Shown here: positions 37,438 to 49,326 of the stretch, one piece after another | How positions within the stretch are numbered: the stretch's first letter is position 1 | Layout: each line of letters opens with the position of its first letter | Source of the DNA: Casuarina equisetifolia | Lineage: Eukaryota; Streptophyta; Magnoliopsida; Fagales; Casuarinaceae | Direction: 5' to 3' | Length of the DNA: 64,000 nucleotides | Assembly (NCBI GenBank): GCA_028551475.1 | Contig: CM052358.1 | Location: forward strand, 2,916,501-2,980,500 | Translations under genes and position numbers: made by a program | The notes under the pieces: generated by a model | Told to the model about the DNA's origin: nothing | Seen by the model: the letters and a program-made list of their open reading frames with translations, nothing else | The model's database searches: none

Positions 37438-39661
37438 TAGCTTCCCTCATCACAAGAGGCCTCATCCAGTAAGTCAAGAAATCCTTTCTGAGCAGTGTTT
37501 TGGGCCGTGGAGACATTGAAACGAACGGGATAGGATGATGCTGCTTCAAACCTCGTCCATAGCTCTTTCTTGAGTGTATTCTCGCCCGGAAGTTTGCCCC
37601 TGCGGATAGTGCTTTCAGGTTCCTTCCACATTGGAGTGCTGTCCACGAATGCTATATTACCACCAACAGGTTCTGCAGAGAAAGAGAAACGTTTAGTTTG
37701 TATATGATGTCCAATACCCAACATGGTAACAAAAATCCTAAAAAACAAAAAATACCTTGGTTGCAGGATTTGTTGACTTGCGGAAGGCTACATTGAACAG
37801 TGTTTTCCTTTGATACAATCGAGTTCACTTGCTGGTTTAAAACATGAGCTGTTATAGGCATCTGACAGTCCTCAGCTGCGTGCTCCGATGATTCGTCATC
37901 AGGTGGGTTGAGCAGAACACAAGTCTTAGGAGGTGAAACAAACCAATCGGGTGATGATTCTACCCGTTTCTTTCCGCGACCTGGTTTATAAGCCTGCTGA
38001 ATCCCTAAGAGCTCTGGATATTTGAAAGCAAGACCCTCAGAATCATCACCGCCTGAGGATTCGGAAAGTTCTGAGCTGCAAATTCCAACAGGAAATGGGG
38101 TGGACTTATGGAGCTTGTAATTGCCTCGATGAGAGACCTCGGATATAGGTTCAAGCAATACACAAGATTTTGGAGGTGACATTTTCAAGCATGGAGTCAT
38201 AACAAGCATGGAGCACTCTCGTTTGGAAGATACGGGTGGAGACGGAAATCCAGGTTGAAGAGTGTTTTCCCCTTCGGTCACAGCAGAATCAGAAGGCTTA
38301 CTATAAGTTGGCATTGTAGGTACACATTTGAGCAAACTATCATTCATATCTCCTGAAAAACTAACAAGAGATGGCGGCCCAGTAGCAGCACTGGAAGTAA
38401 CCCTTCCAAATACTGATTTTGATGGGGCCTGATGTTTGGATGACAGTGCTTTTGATATAGGAAGAGGTGTAAGCAGAAACAGCTGTCTACCTCTCTCAAT
38501 AGTGCAGTTAGCACGCCATGATACGAGGGGAGAAGGAGAGATTAAAAAATCCGATTTGCATTCTTCTGGACTCTCAAGAGCATTGCTGTCAACCTCATTT
38601 GTTGAAGAAACTATTTTACTTACCCCAGTCTGTTCCAAATGATTCTCAGATTCCATACAAGGGCCAGACAGCACCTTTTGTAATCTGGGGAACCATGGCT
38701 GCATTTTGTGAAAATCATAGTTCATATCAGAATGACAAGGAAAACGTAGGAAGCAGGATATAATGACGGAATTGACAAGAGAATTAACCTTTAAAGAGGA
38801 TTGCATTTCAGACAAGAAATGCGTGAAAGATTCAATTTCTTTTTTCCCTTGTTTGCCAGTTGCCTTCAGTGTCAATGTTTGAGCAACAAGTTCATCAATC
38901 TGCCATTAAATAAACACATTATGCACAATCTAGCCACTCTCATCAGAGAATCGATAAACAAGCAATTGCAGAACAAAAGTGGAAACCATGTGAAAGAGGA
39001 ACGATATAAACCAATAACCAGACTACCTAGGTTGTGGAGTATAAACTAGAAAAAATACATTCCCTCTCTTAAGCATTTAAATATATTCTCATATGTCCTC
39101 TCTTTTTTCCTACCATCGAAGAAGGAAGTTCAAGAAATCAAGAAACAAAACCAGATGACAAGAATAAAAAGATTTATCAGACTACGAGATCCAAATAGCT
39201 ACAGCACTGTGTTTCCTCATGCAAATGAAGTCAAACTTTCTCACTCATTTGAAGCTAATTGTATCCTTTCAATTCGTTGTATAAAAAGAAAGAACAGAAA
39301 GTCAATAAACTTCTTTGAGATGGTAAACAGAGACAGCACACTGAATTCCTGTTCCCCTTCCTTTCCACTCACAATTCCAAGCAGATCCTTAAGCCTCTCT
39401 CTCTTTCCTTTAGAGCGTTACCTTGTGGATTAAAGAGGAGAGATCCGACTGGACGAGCAGGAGGCGGTCGAGCGCGTCGTCTTCGTCGACCACGGCCGAC
39501 CGGTCATCGTTGCCCTTCTCCGACGCTTTCTTCCCCCAAACCATGGATTTGGAAGACCTTCCACCGTGGTTCTTGTTAGATAAGTCCTTCAGTGCCTTCC
39601 TTCCCGACATCATTTTCCCTTCGTTTCTCGGCATCTCTCTCACTGTGGGAAACGCTCTCAC
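37438..39661 (-). CDS. Uncharacterised protein with D-box, KEN box and CDK-type sites
   Basis: Four exons, 5' to 3': 39422-39661, 38789-38899, 37756-38698 and 37438-37673, giving 509 residues with all joins in frame. A start at 39613 (493 residues) is equally likely, because the conserved-looking part begins M-M-S-G-R-K. I do not recognise the family. Residues 21-29 read RKALKDLSN, a full destruction box (RxxLxxxxN). Residues 414-416 are KEN. The repeated block SPPK(S/T)CVLL(E/N)P occurs at 291-301 and 372-382, and each contains a complete CDK consensus (S-P-x-K). There are many other Ser/Thr-Pro pairs, a basic GRGKKR at 357-362, and a helical segment around residues 81-130 (IDELVAQTLTLKA, FLSEMQSSLK, PWFPRLQKVL). 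No enzyme fold or membrane segment is visible. I infer a cell-cycle protein destroyed by the APC/C. Confidence 0.85.
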
Positions 39662-41067
39662 TAGGCGTTTGAATTTCCAGTCGAGCCGGGCAAGGCGGGC
39701 TTTTTGTGTGTATTTTTCTAGAAGGTAGCGAGACAGAGAATAACTCGGACTTGACTCAGCCGATTTTCGGAGGGGGTGAATCGCCCGTACAGCTTTTCTC
39801 TACTTGTATTTTATTTCATTTGTGCCTTTTAACCGTTGAGTCACGGGATTTAAAAAAAAAATAGAAACAATATCCTAACAAATTTTATTAAATAAAAAGC
39901 ATAATATAAATCTAACCTGTAATAAAGGCAAAATGCACACAAATCATATTGCCACATAAAACATTTAAAAAATTAATTGATACATACAATGGGCAACACA
40001 TACACTTAACCCTCTAATGATCTAATATTACTTAATCTTAACTAATTTTACATAAAAGTAACTAAGTATGGGTGAGATAGAAAGCCAAGATGTTTGAAAG
40101 CTCGCACATTTAAAACCATATACTCATAATTGATAAGATAATCCATAATTATATTACCCTCTTGATATATGAGCAAATGACATATTTTTATTTTTTTAAT
40201 ATACATTATAACAAATAAAAGAAGTATGATTCAATAACGTAGGATAATTGATTTTACTATTAACATATTTTGAAGCTTTGCAATATAGACTTTAGCATAT
40301 GCACTAATAGTTGGCACCAACTTTATTGAAAAAGCCATGATTATGTTTTTATTATGATTTCTAAATAATCCCCTATAGCATTCAATGCCACTAAATATTT
40401 TAATAATTTATATTTATCTTATATTGTCCCATTGATAACGATTGCCATTTGACCTAAATTTATCTTTCGAAAGGAATGTGAGCTACAATGTTACAGGTTT
40501 GGGTTCTAAACCATGACATTAGTCTTATTAAAAGGATTAATCAAGTTTAGCACTAATTTCTACTTAATACAACTCTCCTTATTAGACTATGCCTCCTACT
40601 AAAGTCATAACATTATTCTCCATTCAAATTCACATTCCCCTAGCGACTTCGGAGCTTTGGAGCCTTCTATCTACCCGCTTGAGGCACTTGGCATTGATAT
40701 TGAAGTCAAGTAAGGTGATTCTAACACTAATTTCATGGATTTTGATTCTAACCCACAAGACTGTTCTTATTAAAAGAAGTAACTAAACTTCTAGTAAATA
40801 CAAAATTCTTTTCACTTATATTTATTGCGAAATAAATGCTACCAATTTTACTTTATTTTATTGAGTTCGGCGTTGTTCAGACCCAACCAAGTATCAACAA
40901 ATGGGCTGGCACAATCCGAACCCCCGGGAACCCACCCCTAACGAGAACTACCGATTCATTGAACCTGGTCGCGGTATCGATTCCGCGGCCGACCGGCCAG
41001 AGCATTGGTTCGCTGCGAAGCAAGACGAGGCCCAGGTTGTTCAGAAATCCTGCAACCAAGGAGAACC
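39662..41067. other. Divergent promoter region
   Basis: Lies between the starts of the D-box protein gene (minus) and the TauD-like gene (plus), so it holds both promoters. From about 39850 to 40860 it is AT-rich with no coding signal. The last 200 bases before 41068 are GC-richer and open in several frames, but that is the leader of the downstream gene. Confidence 0.6.
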
Positions 41068-42318
41068 ATGTCGGAGGCTTTCGTGGAGATCCAAATCCCG
41101 CACCAGAAGATCTTCAATGGAATTCAATTTCCTTCGGTTATATCTCCGAACCCCAAAATTCCCTTCTCTCTCCCTCGTTTCACCCAAGCGATTAAGACCC
41201 AGAAACCATTTCTCGACTCTCTGCTACACAAGTCCGGCGCCTTGCTCCTCAGGGGCTTTCCTGTGAACACCGCCTCGGACTTCAACGACGTCGTTGAGGC
41301 TTTTGGTTTCGAGGAGCTTCCCTACGTCGGCGGAGCCGCCCCTCGCACCAACGTGGTTGGTCGGGTTTTCACCGCCAATGAGTCCCCGCCTGATCAGAAG
41401 ATTCCCTTTCACCACGAAATGGCCCAGGTATTACCCCTTCTATAATTTCATCCCACTTTTTTGGGCAATTGGTTACCGGTGAACCTCCCCGCCATGCTCG
41501 CTGTGTTCTTTCGATTACTGTATGTTGAGTTGAGATTGATGTAGGGTCAAGGACTGAACGGGGATTTGTGAACAGGTTCCGGAGTTTCCGTCCAAACTGT
41601 TCTTCTTCTGCGAAGTGGAGCCTGGAAGTGGAGGAGAAACTCCGATCGTTCTGAGCCACATTGTGTATGAACGAATGAAAGAGAAGTACCCAGAATTCGT
41701 CGAAAAACTGGAAGAGCATGGACTGATGTATATGCGGGTGTTAGGGGAAGGCGATGACCCTTCGTCTCCTATCGGGCGAGGTTGGAAGTCTACATTCTTG
41801 ACCACAGACAAGACTGTGGCAGAGCAAAGGTTTGTGCTCGCAGCCATTCTTTCACTTCTTCTCCCAGATTACATCCAGATAACACAATCACAAACAGTTC
41901 CAAGCTATCTAACATTGGGATCTAGAGATAATACGGCTGTTGCAACTCATTTGACAGGGCTGCAAAGTTGGGTATGAAGCTGGAATGGCTGGAGGACGGA
42001 GTGAAAACAGTTATGGGTCCGATCCCAGCTATCAAATTCGACAAGACGAGGCAGCGCAAGATTTGGTTTAATAGCATGGTGGCTGCGTACACAGGGTGGG
42101 AGGATGCAAGGAATGATCCTGTGAAAGCTGTTACGTTTGGCGATGGCAGCCCTTTACCAGCCGATATCATCTACGACTGTCTGAAGATCCTTGAAGAGGA
42201 ATCTATTGCATTTCCATGGCAGAAAGGTGATGTTCTTTTGGTGGATAACTGGGCTGTTCTCCACTCCCGGAGATCCTTCGATCCTCCCCGCCGTGTCCTG
42301 GCTTCCCTTTGCAAATAG
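41068..42318 (+). CDS. Clavaminate synthase-like Fe(II)/2-oxoglutarate dioxygenase (TauD family)
   Basis: Related to Arabidopsis At3g21360, a TauD/TfdA-type dioxygenase of unknown plant substrate. The reaction should couple oxidation of a substrate to decarboxylation of 2-oxoglutarate. Three exons: 41068-41427, 41576-41829 and 41958-42318, giving 324 residues; all joins are in frame. Iron ligands are visible: H115-H-E117 (the H-x-E/D pair) at the end of the first exon and His307 in D-N-W-A-V-L-H-S-R-R. The 2-oxoglutarate-binding arginine is in P-P-R-R-V-L-A (316-317). There is no signal peptide or organelle sequence I can support, so it is probably cytosolic. The start ATG follows a short leader and matches the usual M-S-E/M-A start. 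The neighbouring LYK gene converges on it. Confidence 0.93.
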
Positions 42319-43374
42319 TTCAGGCGTATCTTCGTCCTGTCCATGGGTTCCGGTTGGAAGAAACCATAGGTTGATTTGGGCCTCGCTTTTAAGAACTACG
42401 CACTAATAAACTGATCAGCGATGTACAATTCAAGCCATGCCATGGAGAAAGTATAAATAAAGAAGATTACTAGATCTGTCATGATTGTATAAATAAAAAG
42501 GGTCGGCGATGTACAATTTAACCAAGAAATTGGTTGTATTTACTTAGGCAACTATCTCTTCCATAGATTAGTAGTTCAGTAATTAGCTATTAATTACTTA
42601 GAACTTAATTATTATGTTAGAGGCTACTCTTGAAATTAAACGCGTATATGGGTTGAGCATAAAATTCTAAGTTGGTATTAAGTACAAAATGATCATTTTG
42701 GCTTCCAAGAGTACAAATGTTTTTTTTTTTTTTGGGTGGATAATTTGGGTTTTTGGCGTACGAGTGATTTTTCAGTTGTCAAGTAATTCTAAGACATTAT
42801 ACGGGTTAACACAAACCATGTAATTTTTTGCCTTCTTCTATTGTCGTTGTATGTAATTGCCAGTTCATGGATATAATGACAGTTTACAGCGACAAAGGTA
42901 AAACTTATCTTTTGCGATTGTTATTGTTGTTGATAAAATCATTTATTTAAACCAAGAAGATTTAAGGGACTAGCATCTTAGCAAATATTTTGACTCTTAT
43001 TGTGTCTCCATTCATGAAGTCAAATTTGTAGTTAAGATATATGAAGTTTTTGATAGTTTCTACTTTATAGAAAAGAAAGATATATGAAGATTGAGGTCAA
43101 GATGAAACGCTTCAGCTACTAAAATATCTTGTACTGCAAAGCCAAACCATCCTCCCTCAGCTATACCATCACAATTTACAGCCAAATTCTGAAAGAATAC
43201 GACATCTAAATCAAAAAGAATTGAAGGGAAAAGAGATAGGATGATGACAGATTAATATTATCTTACTACTGCTATACACGCATAGCTATAAAGATAGAAT
43301 AGGAGACGAGCTTGGTAAAGAGAAATGAAGACTTCAAAATTAGCAGTGGATTGGAAAGGAAACTTGCCGCACCA
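42319..43374. other. Convergent spacer, TauD-like gene to LYK3-like gene
   Basis: Holds two facing 3' untranslated regions. A short direct duplication lies at about 42415-42525 (both copies contain 'gcgatgtacaatt' and a nearby 'gtataaataaa'). A run of T occurs at about 42720-42733. No coding sequence is supported. Confidence 0.6.
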
Positions 43375-46300
43375 CTATCTTCCTTGAACAAGGCCGCTGA
43401 ACACTTGGCTGTTCCCAGCAAGAGTTGCTTCCCACTCCACAGAGGAGAGGAGAATCTGAGACAGGGAAATCACAACCTGCTTCATGTCAGGCCTCAGGAT
43501 GGGATCCTCATCCACACATTGCTTCGCCAGCATTGCCATCTGATGAAAACAAGCATAAGCATTAGAAAATAAAGAGGCAAGTCAGTATAATCCAACTTCA
43601 ATTTGGTTGATAGAATGATGGTGGTGGTCAGTTCCCACAGAAAGAAAAAAACATTTCCATTGCCAGCAAGTTGGGAACACAAAGGTTATGGTTTTTTTAT
43701 GGGCTTGGTTCTGAGCTATAGAGGATATGTTGGACCCTTATTTAGCAGGGTAAATAGGTGCAGGTTTTCATTCTTGGTGCAGCATCAATTTGAAAAACTT
43801 AATCCGATTTCCAGATCCAAATGCTTCGTGAATCATCATCCAGGCCAATATAATGTTATATGTCATGCTTCCCCTTGATGCTGTGCATCTTGGGAACAAT
43901 GGTAGTCTTCCAGGATTAGTATACATTAGAGGAGATCAAAAAAGATTATAGATTACCTTGAATAGACAGTCACGGGGATACAAATCCATCATATTTGGAT
44001 CGATGTAGTCCTTCATGCTTGACATACTCATGGAGTCAGGTGAGCTCCTTAGAGCTGCTAGCATCTGTAATGTTTTCAAGAAAGCTTTAGAAACAGAACA
44101 GCACCTAACAAGCATGCTTACACATGAAAACGGAGCCTATGGTATCACAACTTGATAAGTAATACATGGAGAGGAATAATGTGCTAGAAAAATTTGAGCC
44201 AAAAATTGAATCATTAACAAATCTTAGACTTCATGGCGTGCAAACAAGCATGAGACAGACATGGATGCAGAATTGCTTGAACGTGTTTCATTTCCTACCA
44301 GATTTAACACCATGGTTAATTCTTACGAAAGAAAATATTAACTCAACCAACTTCAACATAAATAATGAGTATAGGATTTGGCCTAAAAAGTCAGGCATCA
44401 AAGTATTCACGAGGCGAAATAGAGGTCAGGATGGCAGACTCCATATGCTATTCAGTTCAGATTTGGCAAAAAAGGCAGGTCATCCTATTTTATATCTACA
44501 ATTATTTGTCAGACAAATGTTATGTCCCACTTGGAACTTACAATGGATGCCAGGGAGCGTCTTTCGGGGTTTTTGGTCATTGTGCCTTCCATTCGTATAA
44601 TTGCCTCCTTTCCTGATATAATCTCCAAAAGAACAACACCAAAAGCATACACATCGCTTTTAGCAGTGGCAAGGCCATTACTCAAGTATCTGCATTGAAA
44701 CAAGTAAGCAATTGAGCCTAGATTATGCGCTTGATAAGGACCATAGTAGCTAAGTGTAAGTAGTTGCTTACTCTGGAGCCAGGTAACCATATGTACCAAC
44801 AACTTTGGTTACCGTAGTTTCTCCCTCGCCTTTTCTTCCGACAAGTTTTGCCAGACCAAAATCTGAAATCTAGATGCAGCGAAGTAATAAGATGCAATTA
44901 GCAGGATGGACTAAAAGTGTACACAGATTACACATATGATATGGGGTGGAAGCGTTCAAACCTTAGCCCTGAAAGAACCATCAAGTAAGATGTTGCTTGT
45001 CTTGATATCTCGATGTACGTAATGATTTTTAGTGTGCTCGTGGATGTATTCAAGACCTCTAGCAGTATCAAGGGCAATCTGGACCCTCATGATCCAAGAA
45101 AGTGAGGTATGATCTACAAACAAATTGAAAGGTCCACAGATTTTAATAAACATATACCTTTCTAACGCACATAAGCTGCTACAATACAAATTTGGAGGTC
45201 AATAACCAAGAGCCTTCCTTGACCCTCTAAAACGCCAGATTTATTGAAAGTGCATGCTAGACAAGCAAGTCAACTGAAAGAAAGTGTTCAAATGTCGATG
45301 CATCTATTATTGGCAGATACTCTTACCTTGAAGATATTCTTGTTCAAGGCCTCTACTTGACAGTATCATTATCCTAACTTCTTATAATAAATAAGTAGTC
45401 AACATTTGGACCAATAAATACTTGAAGACAAAATCTGTATAAGAAACCATCTTGTAAACAAAATTCATGCAAAACATGTTTTTAATGGAGTTTTCTGTGT
45501 ATTCCTGTTAGAAAAGAAATAACTTTGACAGTGCCCTCATTTAATAGTTGCATGCCTACATTCTAGGCATAAGTCACAAATACTCCAATTCACTAGATTT
45601 AAATTTTCTCATAAGAAATAATGCATCGAATTTTAGAAGGGTAAGGCCTTTGAAATCAGTAAGGAATGATTAAATCCTTAAGAGAAATGCAATATAATTA
45701 TTCTTAACAAATCATTTACATCTATTCTTACCCTTGTTATGATCATGTAAATGGCTTCTGAGGGAACCCTTTTGGGCGAATTCATATATAAGAAAGAGCT
45801 CATCATCAGTGGCCGCGTAGCCAATCAATTCCACCTTGACAAAATTAAGACAGATAAAGAGTCAAAGCCTGAATTGCTTAGAGCCACAAACTTCAAAGCT
45901 AAAAGATACTTGATCGTTATTCAATCTACAAATGATTTACCAGATTTTTGTGGTGGACCTTGCACAGGACTTTCATCTCTGCAATAAATTCTTTAGTTTT
46001 TGTGGCAGTCATTCTTTTGATTGCAACTTCCTAGAAACATTCAAACCCATTACTGATGGTTCATTGTGTAAACTTACTTTAGACTATTAAGGAAATCTAA
46101 TGATAAAAGTAGACAGCTGAAAACCTGGTCACGAAGGAGGGCATAATACACAGAACCATATGTTCCGTGTCCAACAAGACTTGAGTCAGAGAACCCATCA
46201 GTTGCTGAAAAAATTTCATCGTATGTGAAAACCACAGGCTTCTCCATGTCAAACACATCAGCGTCTAAGGCTGCAACAAAGAAGATAGAAAAGAAGTCAG

Positions 46301-49300
46301 GCATCCCAGGCTCAAAGATGATAACAAAGTTACTACATTCAGTTGACACCAAATGAAGAACAGACCACTGATCATAGAGGCAGTCTAAGATGTTCCCAAT
46401 TACCAAGAATTGCTTGAGATCTAGAGCTAAATTCAATCATTAGACACAGAATAAACTACAAGTATGGATCACCCATGTCATGAGATGAAAATAACACAAT
46501 TTACATTTTTTCAAATCCTTGGCACACACATACAGAAAATACAAGATCTGCAATTCTGCAGTCCATAGCTACGCAATATAAAGCAGTATTGCAATTAATT
46601 AACACACTTCATTCTCACAAGCCCTATGAGATCGGTCTATACAGTTCTTGTTACACCAATTAGGGTACTGCATTTCTTCAACAAAACGAGAACTACTGAA
46701 ACTTGGACAGAATCACTTCAAAATGAAATCTCATGAAATAGATACAATTAAGAGTGAGATAATTAGTTTGAACACGATACCTTTTGGAAGATTAGTATGG
46801 TGATCAGTAGATTCCCCGTTGGTTTGCTTCTCATCCCTGGACTGGGAGCAAACAAACCTACGTGAACCACAACAGAAACTTGGTTTTCGAAGAATATGAA
46901 AGTTACGAGTAACGTTGGTGTCAGGATCTTTCTCATGACTCCTTCGGGCTACAGTAAAGCAGTTTAATGACCTCAAGCAAACACAAACAACTATGCCTAA
47001 CACAATCAATGCAAGGCCAATTAAACCCCCAACAATCCATCCATATGGCACATGAGCTTTGCCATTCTCTTGATTCACTGCAACAAATAAAAAACGAGTC
47101 ATTATATTTTCTGGCAGCAGAAAATACCCAAAACAAAATTCAAAATAAGAGATTTAATCACGAGAAAACCAAGTTTTGTACTTAACTACAATCTTAAAAG
47201 GCAAATGCAACAGCTAATTATTACTAACCTAATGCGCTCTGCCATTAGAAAAGAATATCAAAAGTTACTACAGCCATAATATTGAAATTATCATTGTCCA
47301 TCGGCCAATACATCCCTCCAAGGGAATCTACACGCAATTGCACATGAAGAACTCACCTTGCTTCTAATACACTAAACAGTTCAGGAAACTTCATCTAATT
47401 TCAACAGATGCAACACACACCTGACATTAAATTCTAAAGCAAACCTAATTATCACGCTCCGTTTACATCTAGACCTAAATGGTTTTCTTCTATAAAGTAG
47501 GCTGCCGTAACTGAATTTATTTTTTCTCAAAACTAAACAACATTATTGTTGCATAAATGAAACAACAATTTGCCGTCCCCTGATATTATGAAATAACACA
47601 ACAAACCAGTTTTTGCCACTCTATCCAAATTGTTTGAATTCTTTTACAATGATACTTTAATCCATACCTGAGGAGCTGTCAATAGAGGGAGCAATTGATG
47701 GAGCAGAAACAGGAGCTGGAGGAATAGCTTTGTCCAGGGGATAAGGGACACCAGGAACTATAAAATGTAAAATCAAAACACTATATAAATTTCAGGGGAA
47801 TCTAACATTAACAAGTAGTGAGTAAAATGATCGAACCATCAAGTGTAGTTTGCACCTCTGATATTAGAAGAACATGAATTAATGCATCACAGAAAATGAT
47901 CTACAATAAAAATATGTTTGTATAGCCAATTGCAAAATCGTGCTTTCCATATAATAAATTAGACGCATGAGATTATTGAACTAAGACTACATGCAAAACA
48001 GAACTAAAGCCGATGTAAGTTAAACTAACAACAAATTGGCTCACAGGTTTTTCATTAACAAATTCTCTAGTTTTTGTAGCACGAATATCAATTGCCCAAC
48101 TTAAGACAGTTATAACATCCTTCCTTTCACACATCATGAAGTTATCGATACCTATGATCTCAATAAGAATTTTGATCGGAGACTTGCATCTTACAAAGTT
48201 GAAGCACAGTAAAGAATTTACTACATGTTATGAAAATTTCAGTTACCCAATACTTCAATTCATCTTAATAAACTCAAAACAAACATCGCTCACAAAACCT
48301 TCGCGAAGAAGCCTATAGGTTAGTTTGAAAAGTAAAATTACCAGGATGAAAAGCTTAGGCTAATAGCATTCACACATTTCCCAACAGCAGTCCTACTTCA
48401 TTACTTGAACAAAATCCAAAGAAGTGGTCCTAGCATAATATTAGAGAGACAGGGCACGCAGGGAAGCTGACGATGACTAGAGAAGTCTATGAAAGTCGCC
48501 ACAGAAAAATTTAAAACCAAAACCTTATAAAGCTAATGGACTTGCAGCCATAAGAAAGAAGAAGCAAAAGATTATTCCAAAACACACGAAAACTTTCAAA
48601 TGCTTGCATAAATTGAAAACAAATACAAAATCCTCAAACACAAACCTAAAACATCAAAAGGAAAGAAAGGCAAAAAAAGAAAGAAAAAGCAACGGACCAA
48701 CCTGAATTCAGAGGAATATAATAGAGAGCGCCCACGGTGACATTATCAGGATCCTGAATCCCATTCACTTGCTCAATGCTATCCATGGTCACCCCAAACC
48801 GACTCGCCAAAGACTCCACTGTATCCCCGTCTCTCAGCACATAGCTCATCAAGTAATTCCACAACCCACTGGAGCACCCACAGAAGAGCCTCAGAGAAAC
48901 GACAGCCCCCAGTCTGGCCCTCCTTGTTGAATTGGGCAGCGGGAAAGCCAAGCCATCGTACGCCTCCATGGCCAAGTTGTTGACAAACCCCTCGCTGGAT
49001 CGCACGGTGAACGTGGTGTTGGTCGCGTACTCCTTGGTGGCTTGCAAGCACGAGCAGTTTTTCTTTACGAAGATGTAGTCGAGGCCGCTGCTGCTCTCCT
49101 CCACGGTTATGTCGTCCGGGAGCACATCGAACATGGACTGTATCAAGTCCAGCGTCTCGTTCTTCTCGGGCTTGAATGCCAAAAACGACATACACAGGCG
49201 CGTGACATCCGAGCAGTTCATCGGGGTCGGATACGAAAACAATGACTGACCAGAAACGAGAGGCAAAACCAGAAGAAGAAGAAGAAGAAGAGAAAGAAAT

Positions 49301-49326
49301 GAAAGAACTCTGCGCACTATTCCCAT
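43375..49326 (-). CDS. LYK3: LysM receptor-like kinase, LYK3-like
   Basis: Plasma-membrane receptor of the family that senses chitin and related glycans. Eleven exons, 5' to 3': 48702-49326, 47668-47757, 46781-47077, 46125-46270, 45941-46030, 45732-45834, 44962-45113, 44772-44869, 44542-44689, 43957-44064 and 43375-43539; 673 residues, all in frame. A signal peptide (1-26) is followed by an ectodomain with both CxC pairs of LysM receptors (C91-S-C93 and C149-G-C151). A clear third LysM spans about 160-206 ([19 protein letters not shown]). A Pro-rich linker (209-235) leads to one membrane helix (about 252-274). The kinase has all key residues: G371-H-G-T-Y-G, K391 in VAIK, H484-R-D-I-K-T-S-N, and D504-F-G, with APE later. 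It is an RD kinase and should be active, unlike the LYK4/LYK5 type. The best match is Arabidopsis LYK3 (At1g51940). Confidence 0.94.
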
